Notes: generated from the letters alone by a model not told the origin. Positions 7,340 through 16,758 are shown, counted from the stretch's first letter. The stretch is DNA of 64,000 bases from DASRBN01 sp035294305 (GCA_035294305.1 DATGLD010000030.1:62001-126000), one strand, 5' to 3'. Translations and numbers: made by a program.

Positions 7340-8008
7340 CTAATCTGGTATCTCTGCGATCACTACTGTGGGACGATCTGGATCAGTTTTCGATAGCGCC
7401 TGATAGATTTGTTCGTGATCGCGGCCATTAATAGTGATCGTCGCCCAGCCGAAAGCAGCGAATTTTGCCCCGAGATCGCCAAGGTCTTCTGAACTGGAAT
7501 GATTATTGACGAGGACGCAGGTCAGGCGCGAAAGATGCTGGTTTCCGGCTAAAAGAGCGGCCTCCCAGATAGTTCCCTCGTTGCATTCACCATCTCCAAT
7601 CAATACGAAGACCCGGGCCGGCTTCTGCTTGGCGCGCAGCGCCATTGCGATACCGACAGCCATCGGAAAACCGTGTCCCAGCGAACCGGTAGAAGCTTCT
7701 GCACCCGGCACCAGGTTGCGGTCAGGGTGCGTGCCCAGAATACTGTCCCACTTCATGAAGGTTGGTAGTAGAGAGGGTGAGAAGAAGCCCTTGTCGGCCA
7801 GGATAGCGTAGAAGGCGACGCAGCCATGCCCCTTGCTCAATACAAAGCGGTCCCGGGCTTCGCTTCTAGGATTTTTGGGGTCATAGCGCAGGATGCGATC
7901 ATACAATACCCATAACACATCCAGGGTAGAACTTGTGCTGCTGCTATGCTTCTCGTCACCACGAGTTATCTCCATCAGCTGGCGGATACGAAAAAGATCA
8001 GCGTTCAT
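7340..8008 (-). CDS. Transketolase-like, N-terminal (TPP-binding) subunit
   Basis: This protein of about 222 residues binds the diphosphate of thiamine diphosphate. It has SKGHGCVAFYAILADKGFF, STGSLGHGFPMAVGIAMALR and the TPP motif starting GDGECNEGTIWEAAL and ending at VNN roughly 26 residues later. It is shorter than typical split N-subunits (about 270-280), mainly at the C-terminus, but all key motifs are present. Of the nearby ATGs I choose 8008, which places GGAG six bases upstream. It forms an operon with the C-terminal subunit. Which pathway it serves is not shown by the neighbours. Confidence 0.85.
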   Translation of the reverse strand: MNADLFRIRQLMEITRGDEKHSSSTSSTLDVLWVLYDRILRYDPKNPRSEARDRFVLSKGHGCVAFYAILADKGFFSPSLLPTFMKWDSILGTHPDRNLVPGAEASTGSLGHGFPMAVGIAMALRAKQKPARVFVLIGDGECNEGTIWEAALLAGNQHLSRLTCVLVNNHSSSEDLGDLGAKFAAFGWATITINGRDHEQIYQALSKTDPDRPTVVIAEIPD

Positions 8009-8285
8009 CATTTGCTCCATATAACTGTTTACTTAAACCCTAAAAACAGTTTACAAGGAGCATCGCTTATGGACAAGGCGCGAAAGGCCAGTTGTGTACT
8101 GTCCTGAAGGACAGTTAATATATCCCGTCGAAAGGCCAGCCATTACCCAAAAAGATAACCAAACGGAGGCCATCTACGTACATGTAAGCAGAAACACAAG
8201 CATGAATGGCTGTGTAAACAAACGACAGCCGTTTTATAATAGAACTGAATGAATCAAATCAGGAAAGCCGAGAGATAAGGACCTT

Positions 8286-9470
8286 ATGCGTATCATACTT
8301 TACCTTGGGAAGGGCGGCGTCGGTAAAACAACCATCGCCGCCGCGACAGCAGTGCGTTCTGCCGCATTGGGCAAACGTACCCTTGTGGTCAGCACAGATC
8401 TGGCACATAGTCTTGCCGATTGCCTCAATACCCCGCTTACATCCGAGCCGAAGGAACTGTCAGCAAATCTGTTCGCGCAGGAAGTCAACGTGCTGGAAGA
8501 GATGCGCCACGGTTGGGGCAAAGTGCAGGCATCGATGAGCAAAGTGCTGCGTAAGCAGGGGTTAGATTCGATAATGTCGGAAGAACTGGCCCTCATCCCG
8601 GGGATGGATGAGATTGTCAGCCTGCTCAATATCTATCGCAATGCGCGTGACGGCAACTTCGAGGTCGTTATAATCGATGCGGCTCCCACCGGTGAGACAG
8701 TGCGCTTGCTCAGTATGCCCGATACCTTTCAGTGGTACGCCGGTCGTATCATGAGCCTCAATAGCGGCACTCTCAGCCTCGCGCGTCCGTTGATCAAGGC
8801 TTTCATGCCATCCGGGGAGATTTTAGATACAATAAATCTCCTCAGCGAGCGCGTCAAAGTGTTGCGCGGCGTTCTGAGCAATCCTGATGTCAGTTCTTAT
8901 AGGCCGGTAGTCAATCCCGAACGCATGGTGATCAAAGAGGCGTTGCGCGCAGAAACCTACCTGGCGCTCTTCGGTTATCCCATTGATGGCGTGGTGTGCA
9001 ATCGCGTCATTCAACCCGGCAATTATGCTGATGCTTTCATGCAGGAACTCTACCGCAACCAGGAGAAGCTGCGCAACCAGATACACGCGACGTTCGCGCC
9101 CCTGCCAATCTGGGAAGCGCCCTATTATTCACATGAGATACTCGGTATTCCGCAACTCAGTGAGTTAGCCCAGGAGGTGTTTGGCGATACCGACCCCACC
9201 CGTGTCTTCTACCGTGGGCCAATCCAGGAAGTGTTCCAGCAGGGGGATAGCTATGTACTGCGCCTGCCACTGCCGCACGTGGAGATGGACAAGGTCGTGA
9301 TGACCAAGAAAGGCGACGAGATGATCGTCGAGATCGGCAATTTCAAGCGCGATATCACACTGCCCGCGATGCTTGCCAATTCAGAGGCGACAGTAGCAAA
9401 ATTTGTGAATAAGGCGCTGGAGATTCACTTCGCGGCGCCCGATACCTCATCTACATCAGAGGTGGCATAA
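8286..9470 (+). CDS. ArsA/Get3-family ATPase with C-terminal HSP20-like domain
   Basis: This 394-residue P-loop ATPase has the deviant Walker A GKGGVGKTT (residues 8-16), the switch STDLAHSLADCL, and IIDAAPTGETVRLL as Walker B/switch II. It has a single ATPase unit, unlike the duplicated ArsA of arsenic operons. After residue 310 a beta-rich tail (YVLRLPLPHVEMDKVVM, then EMIVEIGNFKRDITLP) matches the alpha-crystallin-like domain found in many bacterial ArsA-like proteins. No arsenic genes are nearby, so a chaperone or targeting role is more likely than arsenite export. The ATG follows AAGGA. Confidence 0.88.
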   Translation: MRIILYLGKGGVGKTTIAAATAVRSAALGKRTLVVSTDLAHSLADCLNTPLTSEPKELSANLFAQEVNVLEEMRHGWGKVQASMSKVLRKQGLDSIMSEELALIPGMDEIVSLLNIYRNARDGNFEVVIIDAAPTGETVRLLSMPDTFQWYAGRIMSLNSGTLSLARPLIKAFMPSGEILDTINLLSERVKVLRGVLSNPDVSSYRPVVNPERMVIKEALRAETYLALFGYPIDGVVCNRVIQPGNYADAFMQELYRNQEKLRNQIHATFAPLPIWEAPYYSHEILGIPQLSELAQEVFGDTDPTRVFYRGPIQEVFQQGDSYVLRLPLPHVEMDKVVMTKKGDEMIVEIGNFKRDITLPAMLANSEATVAKFVNKALEIHFAAPDTSSTSEVA

Positions 9471-9551
9471 CGCCTTTTGGAAAAAGAGGTTTGCGTGAGT
9501 CATTCTGAATATTGACGAGTGGGCTTGGAAAGGACGACAAAGTCAGATGGG

Positions 9552-9644
9552 AGGGCGACTACCAGGGTACGCCCTTACTATGAGGACGCGACCAGGACCG
9601 AGCAAAGGCGTGTCCTAGTAAGGGCGTACCCTGGTGGTCGCCCT
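9552..9644. repeat. Intergenic repeat family B, inverted pair
   Basis: Two halves face each other. AGGGCGACTACCAGGGTACG with CCCTTACTA is on the left, and its near-perfect complement ends in TGGTGGTCGCCCT on the right, separated by about 35 bases. Related units occur at 4245-4268, 40863-41006, 46111-46142, 56515-56660 and 57728-57755. It lies between convergent genes and may also act as a transcription stop. Confidence 0.8.
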
Positions 9645-9694
9645 TTATCCTCCCTATACAGCGAATTCGGACGACTCATGTTTTTAATAGACCC

Positions 9695-10384
9695 TTATGG
9701 ATGAGGAGCATTCAAATTATCGAAAATGTCTGGCTCGTCGGTGCCAGGCCTGACGGGCTGCTCGAAGAAGCTATCTTTATCGAGGTCGGGCTTATTCCAT
9801 TTGACCGGCCTATCATATTTTTGCGTCGCCTCGTCTTCGACGCTGTTGCTGGCAATGACACCAGGATTTACCGGCTGGCCGAAACGGCTATTGGCTTCCA
9901 ATGCCCCATTGCGACGCAGTATATCAAGAGCGTCGATGATGCGATCATCTGCCCTGACCGTTACGATAATGCGACCAGCCTCGAATTCCTGCTGGTAGTG
10001 GCGGGCGTCCTCTTCCGGTATACCGAGGGAGATCATCGCGCCGAGAAAACCACCCGCGACCGCGCCAAGCGCTATTCCGCTCAGTGTTGCTGCCAGTATG
10101 CCACCTGCTATCGCCGGGCCAAAACCAGGGATCAGCAGGGACACAGCGGCGCTTAACAGGCCCCCGATCACTCCGCCTGAGACGGCTCCTGTTGCGGCAC
10201 CCGCAGCCGTTGTTGTCTCAGGTTCGGCAACACGTGGAACGCTTTCCTGTATTGTCTCGTCGCGAACCGCGAACCCAACCTGGTCATTACTAAACCCGGT
10301 CTGGTGAAGTTCATTCAAGGCGCGCTCTGCAAGAGAGCGGTCTTCAAAGACTCCCACTACCGTTGAACGTTCGGTCGTTGTCAT
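9695..10384 (-). CDS. General stress protein with glycine-zipper membrane region
   Basis: The N-terminus (VVGVFEDRSLAERALNELHQ, then TGFSNDQVGF) matches the fold found in general stress protein 17M/YflT-like proteins, with a repeat-like unit near residues 125-160 (EEDARHYQQEFEAGRIIVTV). Between them, residues about 55-120 are Gly/Ala-rich and hydrophobic (GAATGAVSGGVIGGLLSAAV, GIALGAVAGGFLGAM), a glycine-zipper segment that may insert in membranes. The C-terminus is acidic and disordered. The start at 10384 has GGAGTAG upstream. The stress role is known for the family only. Confidence 0.7.
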   Translation of the reverse strand: MTTTERSTVVGVFEDRSLAERALNELHQTGFSNDQVGFAVRDETIQESVPRVAEPETTTAAGAATGAVSGGVIGGLLSAAVSLLIPGFGPAIAGGILAATLSGIALGAVAGGFLGAMISLGIPEEDARHYQQEFEAGRIIVTVRADDRIIDALDILRRNGALEANSRFGQPVNPGVIASNSVEDEATQKYDRPVKWNKPDLDKDSFFEQPVRPGTDEPDIFDNLNAPHP

Positions 10385-10613
10385 GCATCTACTCCTTATT
10401 TGCTATGATGAGATGTCTGGAGGCATCTAACTGTTGAAATTGTAACCCCGCTATTGACACGGTTGAAGTTAGCGTAAAGTTGCACGAATAGCCGGGCTAT
10501 CGATACCTGTACAGCTAGTAACGGCCACCTCTTTATGTTAGAATGGTTGCAACGGACAGGCTGATGGTGAATCGTAACTAGCAAGAGCGACTTCTCAATG
10601 TGAGGTGATATCC

Positions 10614-10931
10614 ATGGCGTATCAAATGACAGTGACTTTAACAGACTCGGAATATGCCGCACTCTCTAAAGAGGCCGCGAAGAGTGGAAAACCAATCGAA
10701 ACTCTCCTGCATGATATGCTGGCCGAACATATCGGGTCAGCAACTTCAAAACATTCCATTACTAGAGACGAAATACAAGCATTTCTCTATCGTCAAGGCC
10801 TTATTGAGCATCTACCGTTAAACGAGCCGGATACACCTGAAACAGAAGCTGAACGTGAGCGCCTGGCTCATTTATTCAGTCAAGGGAAGCCAGCATCCGA
10901 GATGGTTATCGAGGATCGAGGTCCTCGATAA
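10614..10931 (+). CDS. Antitoxin-like protein paired with a PIN toxin
   Basis: This small protein of about 105 residues is probably the antitoxin of the next gene. It opens MAYQMTVTLTDSEYAALSKEAAKSGKPIETLLHDMLAEHI, a strand-helix-helix arrangement like ribbon-helix-helix antitoxins. The C-terminal half is acidic, as expected for a toxin-binding tail. The ATG at 10614 is preceded by GAGGTGAT at proper spacing and is preferred over an in-frame GTG at 10605. Its stop overlaps the toxin start (TAATG). Confidence 0.72.
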   Translation: MAYQMTVTLTDSEYAALSKEAAKSGKPIETLLHDMLAEHIGSATSKHSITRDEIQAFLYRQGLIEHLPLNEPDTPETEAERERLAHLFSQGKPASEMVIEDRGPR

Positions 10932-11404
10932 TGACAATTTTCTTCTTTGATACTTCTGCCTTAGTCAAAAGGTATGTGGCCGAGTCCGGCAGCAGTTGGG
11001 TAAGAGCACAATGCCGGCCAGAAGCGGGCCATACTATCATTATTTCGCAGGCTACATTAGTAGAAGTTGTAGCAACCTTTTGTCGTAAAGCTCGAGAATT
11101 AAATATCAACCAATCTATCAACGTGGATGATAGAGATAGATATCCTGATCTCTTTCGCCAGGATGTACGAAAGCAATATAATGTAGCACGAGTTACAACT
11201 GCTATCTATACTCTCGCAGGTGACCTTTGTCGTGTACATGGGTTATGTGCTTATGATGCTGTACAATTAGCATGCGCTCTCGAGGCAAGAAACAAACTTG
11301 CTGCACTGGAAATTTCATTGCTCATATTTGTAAGCGCTGATATGGAGCTATTAAGTATGGCTCATGCCGGAGGATTGAGCATCGAAAATCCAAATTTATT
11401 ATGA
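10931..11404 (+). CDS. PIN-domain (VapC-like) toxin
   Basis: This 157-residue putative ribonuclease begins MTIFFFDTSALVKRYVAESG, the PIN signature with the first catalytic Asp. SQATLVEVVATFCRKARE has the second acidic residue. LCAYDAVQLACALEAR holds the third acidic cluster (AYDAVQLA is characteristic of VapC-like PIN domains), and LLIFVSADMELL the last. It is translationally coupled to the upstream antitoxin. Base composition is lower in GC than recG next door, consistent with acquisition. The RNA target is unknown. Confidence 0.87.
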   Translation: MTIFFFDTSALVKRYVAESGSSWVRAQCRPEAGHTIIISQATLVEVVATFCRKARELNINQSINVDDRDRYPDLFRQDVRKQYNVARVTTAIYTLAGDLCRVHGLCAYDAVQLACALEARNKLAALEISLLIFVSADMELLSMAHAGGLSIENPNLL

Positions 11405-11491
11405 CGACAATGGCTTAGTAAATAACAATACTAGTAACAGGTGTGTTTTCTACTGAGCTAAACTAATTGTTCGCTGATTTACGATATAACC

Positions 11492-14266
11492 ATGTCAAAT
11501 CAAATCAACGCCCAGCTCGCCCAATACATTGAGCGAGCGCGTAAAGTCATACAATATGAACAGCGGGGGAACCACCAGGATCGTGTCGTCCAGGGTGGAC
11601 TGGAATTGTTCGTGGTGCATTGGGCCGACGAGGTGAGCAACGCTTGCAAGAATGCCGGGCTTGATCTCACTCCCATTCATCGCTTCACTGAACACCTTGA
11701 GGGCTATCACCAGCAGGATCCTATGCAGCGCGCCGCCAGCCTGCGCGCTGCCCTTGCCACTCTGAGCGAACTGGAAAGCTATGGCAGGGATGGGCAGCAT
11801 ATGGAGGGTTTCCCTGTCAATATTAAAGGGGGTGGACCTGGTCAAGCGAGCATTGCAACGCATAGGGATGCGCCTTCCAAACGCACTGAAACGCATAGTA
11901 GCAAAGCAGCGAGTTCAGTAGCGAAAACTGCTTCAACCCCCGGCAAGACCTCATCGCATACTCAAACTGCTCCTAACAGGATGAAAGAGGGTTCCCAGGC
12001 CCAGCGGGTTGTGCAAACAGCGCCATCTTCTAATGGGGCAGCGCAAAATCCTATTCACCTGGAAGCCGGCATGTCGGCAGGCCATACCGCTCTCACTTTG
12101 TTGAGCGCCGATATTACTGCCGTACCGGGGGTAGGACCATCGGCAGCGGCAAAGCTGCGCAGCCTGGGTATTCGCAGCGTGCGCGACCTGCTTTTCTACT
12201 TCCCGCGGCAGCACCGCGACTATAGCAAACTCACAAAAATCGCCCAACTCCCCTTTAACGAGGTGACAACCACCATCGGCCTCATCTGGGAAGTGGAGAC
12301 GACGCATGGCGGCGGCAGGCGGGCACGCACGATGGCAACCATCTCGGACGATACCGGCAAACTGAAAGTGATGTGGTTCAACCAACCCTATTTGCAGAAG
12401 CAGTTGCAGGCCGCTAAAGGCTCTTACCTCGTAGTAACGGGCGTCAAGCAGCGCTTCGGCAACAAAATCGAGTTTGTTGTGCGCAGTCACGAACTACCGG
12501 AACAGGGCGACCTCTTGAACACCGGGCGATTGGTACCCATTTATCCTCTCACAGAAGGCCTGCATGCCAAGACGCTGCGGCGCTTCACCAAGTGGGCCAT
12601 TGACCGTTACGCGGCCATGGTGCCCGAATTTCTGCCGGCCTCGATTCGCACTGCGGCCAGGCTCATGCCATTGCCTGAAGCGGTGTCGCAGATACATTAT
12701 CCAGAAAATGAGGACGCGCTGTTCGCTGCTCGCCGCCGCCTGGCTTTCGATGAATTGTTCTTGATCCAGCTTGGTATGCAGGAGCGACGCACACGCTGGC
12801 AGCGCGAGGCTCCAGAGGGCCATGCCTTCGACATCGACCTGGAAAAAATCTTCATCGACACTGCGGATATTTCTGAAGTCTTCAACAAGAGGGAAAAGGG
12901 ACAGCGTAAGATCGATGAGCAGGCGCTGGCGGGTTCTACCCTGTGGTCAACGATGGCCACAGATAAGCCCTTCGAGGCCACACTGCCATTTCGCTTTACC
13001 CAGGCCCAGCGGCGCGTGATTATCGAGATTTTTGGCGATCTTGCTCAGAATAAACCGATGTCGCGTCTCCTACAAGGAGATGTGGGCGCTGGTAAAACGG
13101 CTGTTGCGGCGGCAGCGCTGCTCATGGCGGCTCTCAATGGCTACCAGGGAGCGATTATGGCCCCAACCGAATTGCTGGCGGAACAGCATGCGCAGAGCAT
13201 TAGCGCCATGCTGGAACCGTTCGGCATTCGAACTGTCTTGCTTACCGGGAGTTTACGACAGCGCGAGCGGGCGATGGGACGCGCCGCTATCGAGAATGGG
13301 CAGGCGGCGGTCGCCATTGGCACGCATGCCCTGATCCAAGAGGATGTGAATTTTTCGCGCCTGGGCCTGGTCATCGTCGATGAGCAGCATCGTTTCGGCG
13401 TCGAACAGCGCGATGCGCTACGGCAAAAGGGCTATCACCCGCATATGCTGGTGATGACAGCCACACCCATTCCACGCACTCTGGCCCTGACACTTTACGG
13501 CGACCTGGACGTTTCGGTGATTGACCAACTGCCGCCTGGACGCCAGAAGATCATCACACGCTGGCGCGCCGGCAATCGCCGTGACGAGGCATATAAGTTG
13601 ATTGCCCAGGAGGTCGCAGAGGGCAGGCAGGCCTTTATCATCTGCCCCTTGATCGAGGAGTCTGAAACGCTGGCTGTCAAGGCTGCCACGGTCGAATATG
13701 AACGCTTGAGCCGCGACGTTTTTCCCAACCTACGCCTGGGCCTGTTGCATGGTGGCATGAAGCCGAACGAGAAGGATATGGTGATGCGCCAGTTCCGCGA
13801 TGGTGCTCTGGACATACTGGTGGCGACTTCGGTGATTGAGGTGGGCATCGATATTCCTAATGCCACTGTCATGGTGATTGAAGATGCCGATAGATTTGGG
13901 CTTTCGCAGCTGCACCAGTTCCGTGGGCGTGTTGGTCGTGGCAAACATCAATCGTATTGCTATGTACTGAGCGCGGATGCAAGCCGGCAGGCGCAAGAAC
14001 GCCTGGAAGTATTTCAGATGACGGATGATGGCTTCCGGCTGGCAGAGCAGGATTTGAAACTGCGCGGGCCAGGGGACTTTTTTGGGGTGCGCCAGAGCGG
14101 TGTGCCGGAACTGCGCATGGCCGATTTGAGCGATATGCCATTGATCGAATTATCGCGCTCACTGGCCGCGAAGCTGTGGCAGAGCGATCCTTATTTGCGC
14201 CAACCAGAGCATATGACGTTGCGCGAAAGAGTGCGCCTGTTCTGGCAAGATTTCATGGCGCATTAA
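11492..14266 (+). CDS. recG: ATP-dependent DNA helicase RecG
   Basis: RecG remodels stalled replication forks and Holliday junctions. The 924-residue protein has an extra N-terminal region of about 205 residues. This includes a low-complexity Ser/Thr/Ala-rich linker (about 125-200), then the wedge/OB domain starting VPGVGPSAAAKLRSLGI. Helicase motifs are Walker A GDVGAGKTAVA, motif II VDEQHRFGVEQR, motif III TATPIPRTLALTLYGD and motif VI QFRGRVGRGKHQSYCY. It ends with the usual C-terminal RecG segment LRGPGDFFGVRQSG. It is longer than E. coli RecG (about 690) because of the N-terminal part, a feature of several Chloroflexota and Gram-positive relatives. Confidence 0.96.
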   Translation: MSNQINAQLAQYIERARKVIQYEQRGNHQDRVVQGGLELFVVHWADEVSNACKNAGLDLTPIHRFTEHLEGYHQQDPMQRAASLRAALATLSELESYGRDGQHMEGFPVNIKGGGPGQASIATHRDAPSKRTETHSSKAASSVAKTASTPGKTSSHTQTAPNRMKEGSQAQRVVQTAPSSNGAAQNPIHLEAGMSAGHTALTLLSADITAVPGVGPSAAAKLRSLGIRSVRDLLFYFPRQHRDYSKLTKIAQLPFNEVTTTIGLIWEVETTHGGGRRARTMATISDDTGKLKVMWFNQPYLQKQLQAAKGSYLVVTGVKQRFGNKIEFVVRSHELPEQGDLLNTGRLVPIYPLTEGLHAKTLRRFTKWAIDRYAAMVPEFLPASIRTAARLMPLPEAVSQIHYPENEDALFAARRRLAFDELFLIQLGMQERRTRWQREAPEGHAFDIDLEKIFIDTADISEVFNKREKGQRKIDEQALAGSTLWSTMATDKPFEATLPFRFTQAQRRVIIEIFGDLAQNKPMSRLLQGDVGAGKTAVAAAALLMAALNGYQGAIMAPTELLAEQHAQSISAMLEPFGIRTVLLTGSLRQRERAMGRAAIENGQAAVAIGTHALIQEDVNFSRLGLVIVDEQHRFGVEQRDALRQKGYHPHMLVMTATPIPRTLALTLYGDLDVSVIDQLPPGRQKIITRWRAGNRRDEAYKLIAQEVAEGRQAFIICPLIEESETLAVKAATVEYERLSRDVFPNLRLGLLHGGMKPNEKDMVMRQFRDGALDILVATSVIEVGIDIPNATVMVIEDADRFGLSQLHQFRGRVGRGKHQSYCYVLSADASRQAQERLEVFQMTDDGFRLAEQDLKLRGPGDFFGVRQSGVPELRMADLSDMPLIELSRSLAAKLWQSDPYLRQPEHMTLRERVRLFWQDFMAH

Positions 14267-14432
14267 CGGCTTGTAAGCATAAGCCAACATTAAATGAAGA
14301 AACTGTTCTAGCATATTCTGAATATGCACTCTATTGCTAACATCCTATTGCCGAAAGCTAGCGGATATGGTTTAATGGAGGCATCTCGAAGTCGTTTTAG
14401 ATGCTGAATTGGCACTTTGAAGGGATAGCAGC

Positions 14433-14939
14433 TTGAGCAGAGAGCAACAAACGAGACGTATCGCGGTCTATCCGGGCAGTTTTGACCCGCTCACGAATGG
14501 TCATCTTGATATCGCGCGGCGCGCAGCCCGCCTCTTTGATACGTTGATTGTGGCTGTCTATGCCGTTCCCGAAAAGAATTTGCTCTTCACGGTTGAGGAG
14601 CGCCAGCGGCTCTGGCAAGAGGTGCTGGCCGCAGAAGACCTGCCTAATGTGCGGGTCGACCATTTTACGCAACTACTTGTGGAATATGTACGTGAAGTAA
14701 GAGGGCAGGTCATTATCAAGGGGTTGCGCTCGCCCAACGATTTTGAGTCCGAGTTCCAGCAAGGATTGATGAATCGAAAGTTAGCGCCAGAGATTGAGAC
14801 CGTTTGCCTGCTAACGAATTTGCAGAACCTCTTTGTAAGTTCTTCCTTGCTCAAGCAGGTTGCCCGGCTGGGAGGGGATGTGAAAGATATGCTCCCACCG
14901 CCGGTATTGCGAGCATTACAAGAAAAATTTGGTTCGTAG
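14433..14939 (+). CDS. coaD: Pantetheine-phosphate adenylyltransferase
   Basis: This enzyme makes dephospho-CoA from 4'-phosphopantetheine and ATP, the penultimate step of coenzyme A synthesis. The 168 residues include VYPGSFDPLTNGHLDIARRA, with the nucleotidyltransferase T/H-x-G-H motif, and VSSSLLKQVARLGGDV near the C-terminus, matching the ISS-x-R-like region. The start is TTG at 14433 with AAGGGA eight bases upstream; no ATG is available. The length is standard. It follows recG at a distance of about 165 bases. Confidence 0.96.
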   Translation: MSREQQTRRIAVYPGSFDPLTNGHLDIARRAARLFDTLIVAVYAVPEKNLLFTVEERQRLWQEVLAAEDLPNVRVDHFTQLLVEYVREVRGQVIIKGLRSPNDFESEFQQGLMNRKLAPEIETVCLLTNLQNLFVSSSLLKQVARLGGDVKDMLPPPVLRALQEKFGS

Positions 14940-14990
14940 TGCGTCCAGGCCGCTTGAATTCAGCGGCGCAGTTGGGCACGGAGAAAGAGC

Positions 14991-15635
14991 GTGGACATAG
15001 ATATCCTCTACCTGGTAGATCGCTTAGAAAATCTCGTTACGGGCAGCCGTAGAATGCCTCTTACGAATCAGATCATGATACGCGAATCTGATATTCTCAG
15101 CATTATTGATCAGATGCGCACATCCATCCCCGATGAAATCAAGCAGGCGCGACGCATTATCCAGGATAAAGAGCGGATTATGGCCCAGGCTCAGGCTGAC
15201 GCCAACAAGCTGATGGCACGAGCGCGAGAAGAGTCAGAACGAGCTATAAATCGTGAAGGGCTGTTGCGGGTAGCTGAGGAACGTTCGCAAGAAATGCTGC
15301 GGCAAGCCGAGGCGAGCGCGGAGCAATTGAAAACCGAGGCCGATGCCTATATCGCGGAAACTCTGCGGGGGCTGCGCGATCACCTTGCCAGCATCGAGAT
15401 GGAGGTTGGTCGCTCTATTTTAAGCATCGAAAAAGGTCTCGCCAGCCTGGAACTGTCGCCAGAGGATGAGGAAAACGCGGAAGATGACGACAGCGGAGAG
15501 TCTGGGGACGATTATGACGATTATGAGCAGCAGGCCAACGCATCCCCATCTCGTCCCGTTCCGCGACGCTCCTCACTGGCCGTCGATACCAGGGGTGGTC
15601 CGATGTATTCGCAGGATTCTTCGTCCTACCAGTAG
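14991..15635 (+). CDS. Coiled-coil protein downstream of coaD
   Basis: This 214-residue soluble protein of unknown function starts at GTG with GGAGAAAG upstream. Residues about 45-160 form a long charged helix (RRIIQDKERIMAQAQADANK, RAREESERAINREGLLRVAE) resembling the stalk of ATP synthase subunit b or DivIVA-like proteins, but there is no membrane anchor. The C-terminal 50 residues are highly acidic, then Ser/Pro-rich and disordered. Similar genes next to coaD occur in related bacteria as far as I recall. The stop codon TAG overlaps the first bases of a family E repeat. Confidence 0.75.
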   Translation: MDIDILYLVDRLENLVTGSRRMPLTNQIMIRESDILSIIDQMRTSIPDEIKQARRIIQDKERIMAQAQADANKLMARAREESERAINREGLLRVAEERSQEMLRQAEASAEQLKTEADAYIAETLRGLRDHLASIEMEVGRSILSIEKGLASLELSPEDEENAEDDDSGESGDDYDDYEQQANASPSRPVPRRSSLAVDTRGGPMYSQDSSSYQ

Positions 15636-15656
15636 GGGCGTGAGCTTGCTCCGCCC
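15631..15656. repeat. Intergenic repeat family E, copy 1
   Basis: The unit AGTAGGGGCGTGAGCTTGCT followed by CCGCCC has an inverted relative at 18198-18230 and a looser one at 21057-21085. It supplies the stop codon of the coiled-coil gene. The 190 bases that follow up to the next element contain no gene I can support. Confidence 0.65.
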
Positions 15657-15850
15657 TCGCCGGGATTCACAAAATTTGAGCAAGGGTAGGAGGCTGGAGT
15701 TGAGGCGAAACGGAATTAGCTCTTGTTGCCGTTCATACTCACTGCCGAGCCATTCAAACATCGCTCGTTTGTAGTTGGTGCCATACGCGCTGGCCCACGG
15801 CGCCAAGTTGAAAGGAGCTTTGTACGTAAAATCAACGGTTCCGGCAACAA

Positions 15851-15977
15851 CTGCCATCCACTCATAATTCTTGCAGCGGGCCTACGGCCCGTCGGGACGG
15901 GAGGGGAAGCAAGCGGGGACACCCCGCACCCCGGCAGGGGTGAAACCCCTGCACCCCGAGTTATGAGTGGATGTCAG
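15851..15977. repeat. 127-bp palindromic (MITE-like) element, copy 2
   Basis: Nearly the exact reverse complement of the element at 1075-1201, with the same CATCCACTCATAA ends. It lies in the non-coding gap between the coiled-coil gene and yceD. The near-identity of two copies 15 kb apart suggests recent spread or active maintenance. Confidence 0.8.
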
Positions 15978-16175
15978 GCAACAAGGCTTGACACCCTCAA
16001 CCCTCTGGCCTATAATGTGCAGGCACAGGATTTGAGCGTCTTCTTCATCGTGCCATCTACCTACCAGCAAGGAGATTGTAAGGAAAAACGAAATGGAATG
16101 CGCCACTGCCATGTTTTATTTTATGTAATAGCCATATAATCTGATTGTGGGTATGAAATGATGGAGGGTTTGACA

Positions 16176-16706
16176 GTGTTGTATAACGTGGCGCAGCTAA
16201 TGAAGGCTCCGGTAGGAACCGCATTAGTCGATGATTTTCATGAAGAAGATGTTCAACTCGATGACGATATCAAGGTGATTGGCCCGATTGATGGGCATGC
16301 GCGCATGCGCCGTACAAACCAGGGGTTGCTGGTTGACGGTTGGGCTGACCTCACGCTTGAACTTTCTTGCACGCGCTGTTTAAAAACATTCGAGCAGCCA
16401 ATGCATGTGAATTTTGAAGAACAGTTTTATCCAACTGTTGATGTAGTAACCGGTATGCCTCTACCTCCATTTGACGAGGAAGAGATTTTTCCTATCGATG
16501 ATCATCATCAAATTGATCTTACCGAAATGCTCCGGCAGGATGTACTGCTTGCGCTTCCGATGGTGACACTGTGCCAGGAGGGTTGCAAGGGACTCTGTTC
16601 GCAGTGCGGGCGCGATCTGAATCTTGGCACTTGTGCATGCGAACCAGAGGTCGATACGCGATTCAGCGTACTGGAGAAATTGCTACAAAACGGATCGCAA
16701 TCATAA
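16176..16706 (+). CDS. yceD: YceD-family protein (DUF177), 23S rRNA accumulation
   Basis: The YceD family is needed for normal 23S rRNA levels and lies next to rpmF in most bacteria, as here. The protein has VLYNVAQLMKAPVG at its start, LELSCTRCLKTF in the centre, and the Cys-rich ending CQEGCKGLCSQCGRDLNLGT followed by CAC. These Cys pairs may bind metal. I choose the GTG at 16176 because GGAGGG lies seven bases before it and because family members begin at this point. ATGs at 16158 and 16161 would place the ribosome site inside the gene. It is the first gene of the rpmF-fabD-nusB-acpP run. Confidence 0.88.
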   Translation: MLYNVAQLMKAPVGTALVDDFHEEDVQLDDDIKVIGPIDGHARMRRTNQGLLVDGWADLTLELSCTRCLKTFEQPMHVNFEEQFYPTVDVVTGMPLPPFDEEEIFPIDDHHQIDLTEMLRQDVLLALPMVTLCQEGCKGLCSQCGRDLNLGTCACEPEVDTRFSVLEKLLQNGSQS

Positions 16707-16758
16707 CAAATTGTAGGGCGTCACCGGCGCCCAGGAAAGGAAGAGGAGGGAATAAACT

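Noticed and set aside
8212..8240. Promoter for the ArsA-like gene with TATAAT at 8235
   Set aside because: The -10 match is good but no acceptable -35 hexamer lies at the right distance, so it was not listed as a feature.
15573..15857. Minus-strand frame with protein-like text (AMFEWLGSEYERQQELIPFR)
   Set aside because: It starts at the edge of the palindromic element and overlaps the coiled-coil gene and a repeat. I recognise no family and see no ribosome site. Possibly a remnant, but not supportable.
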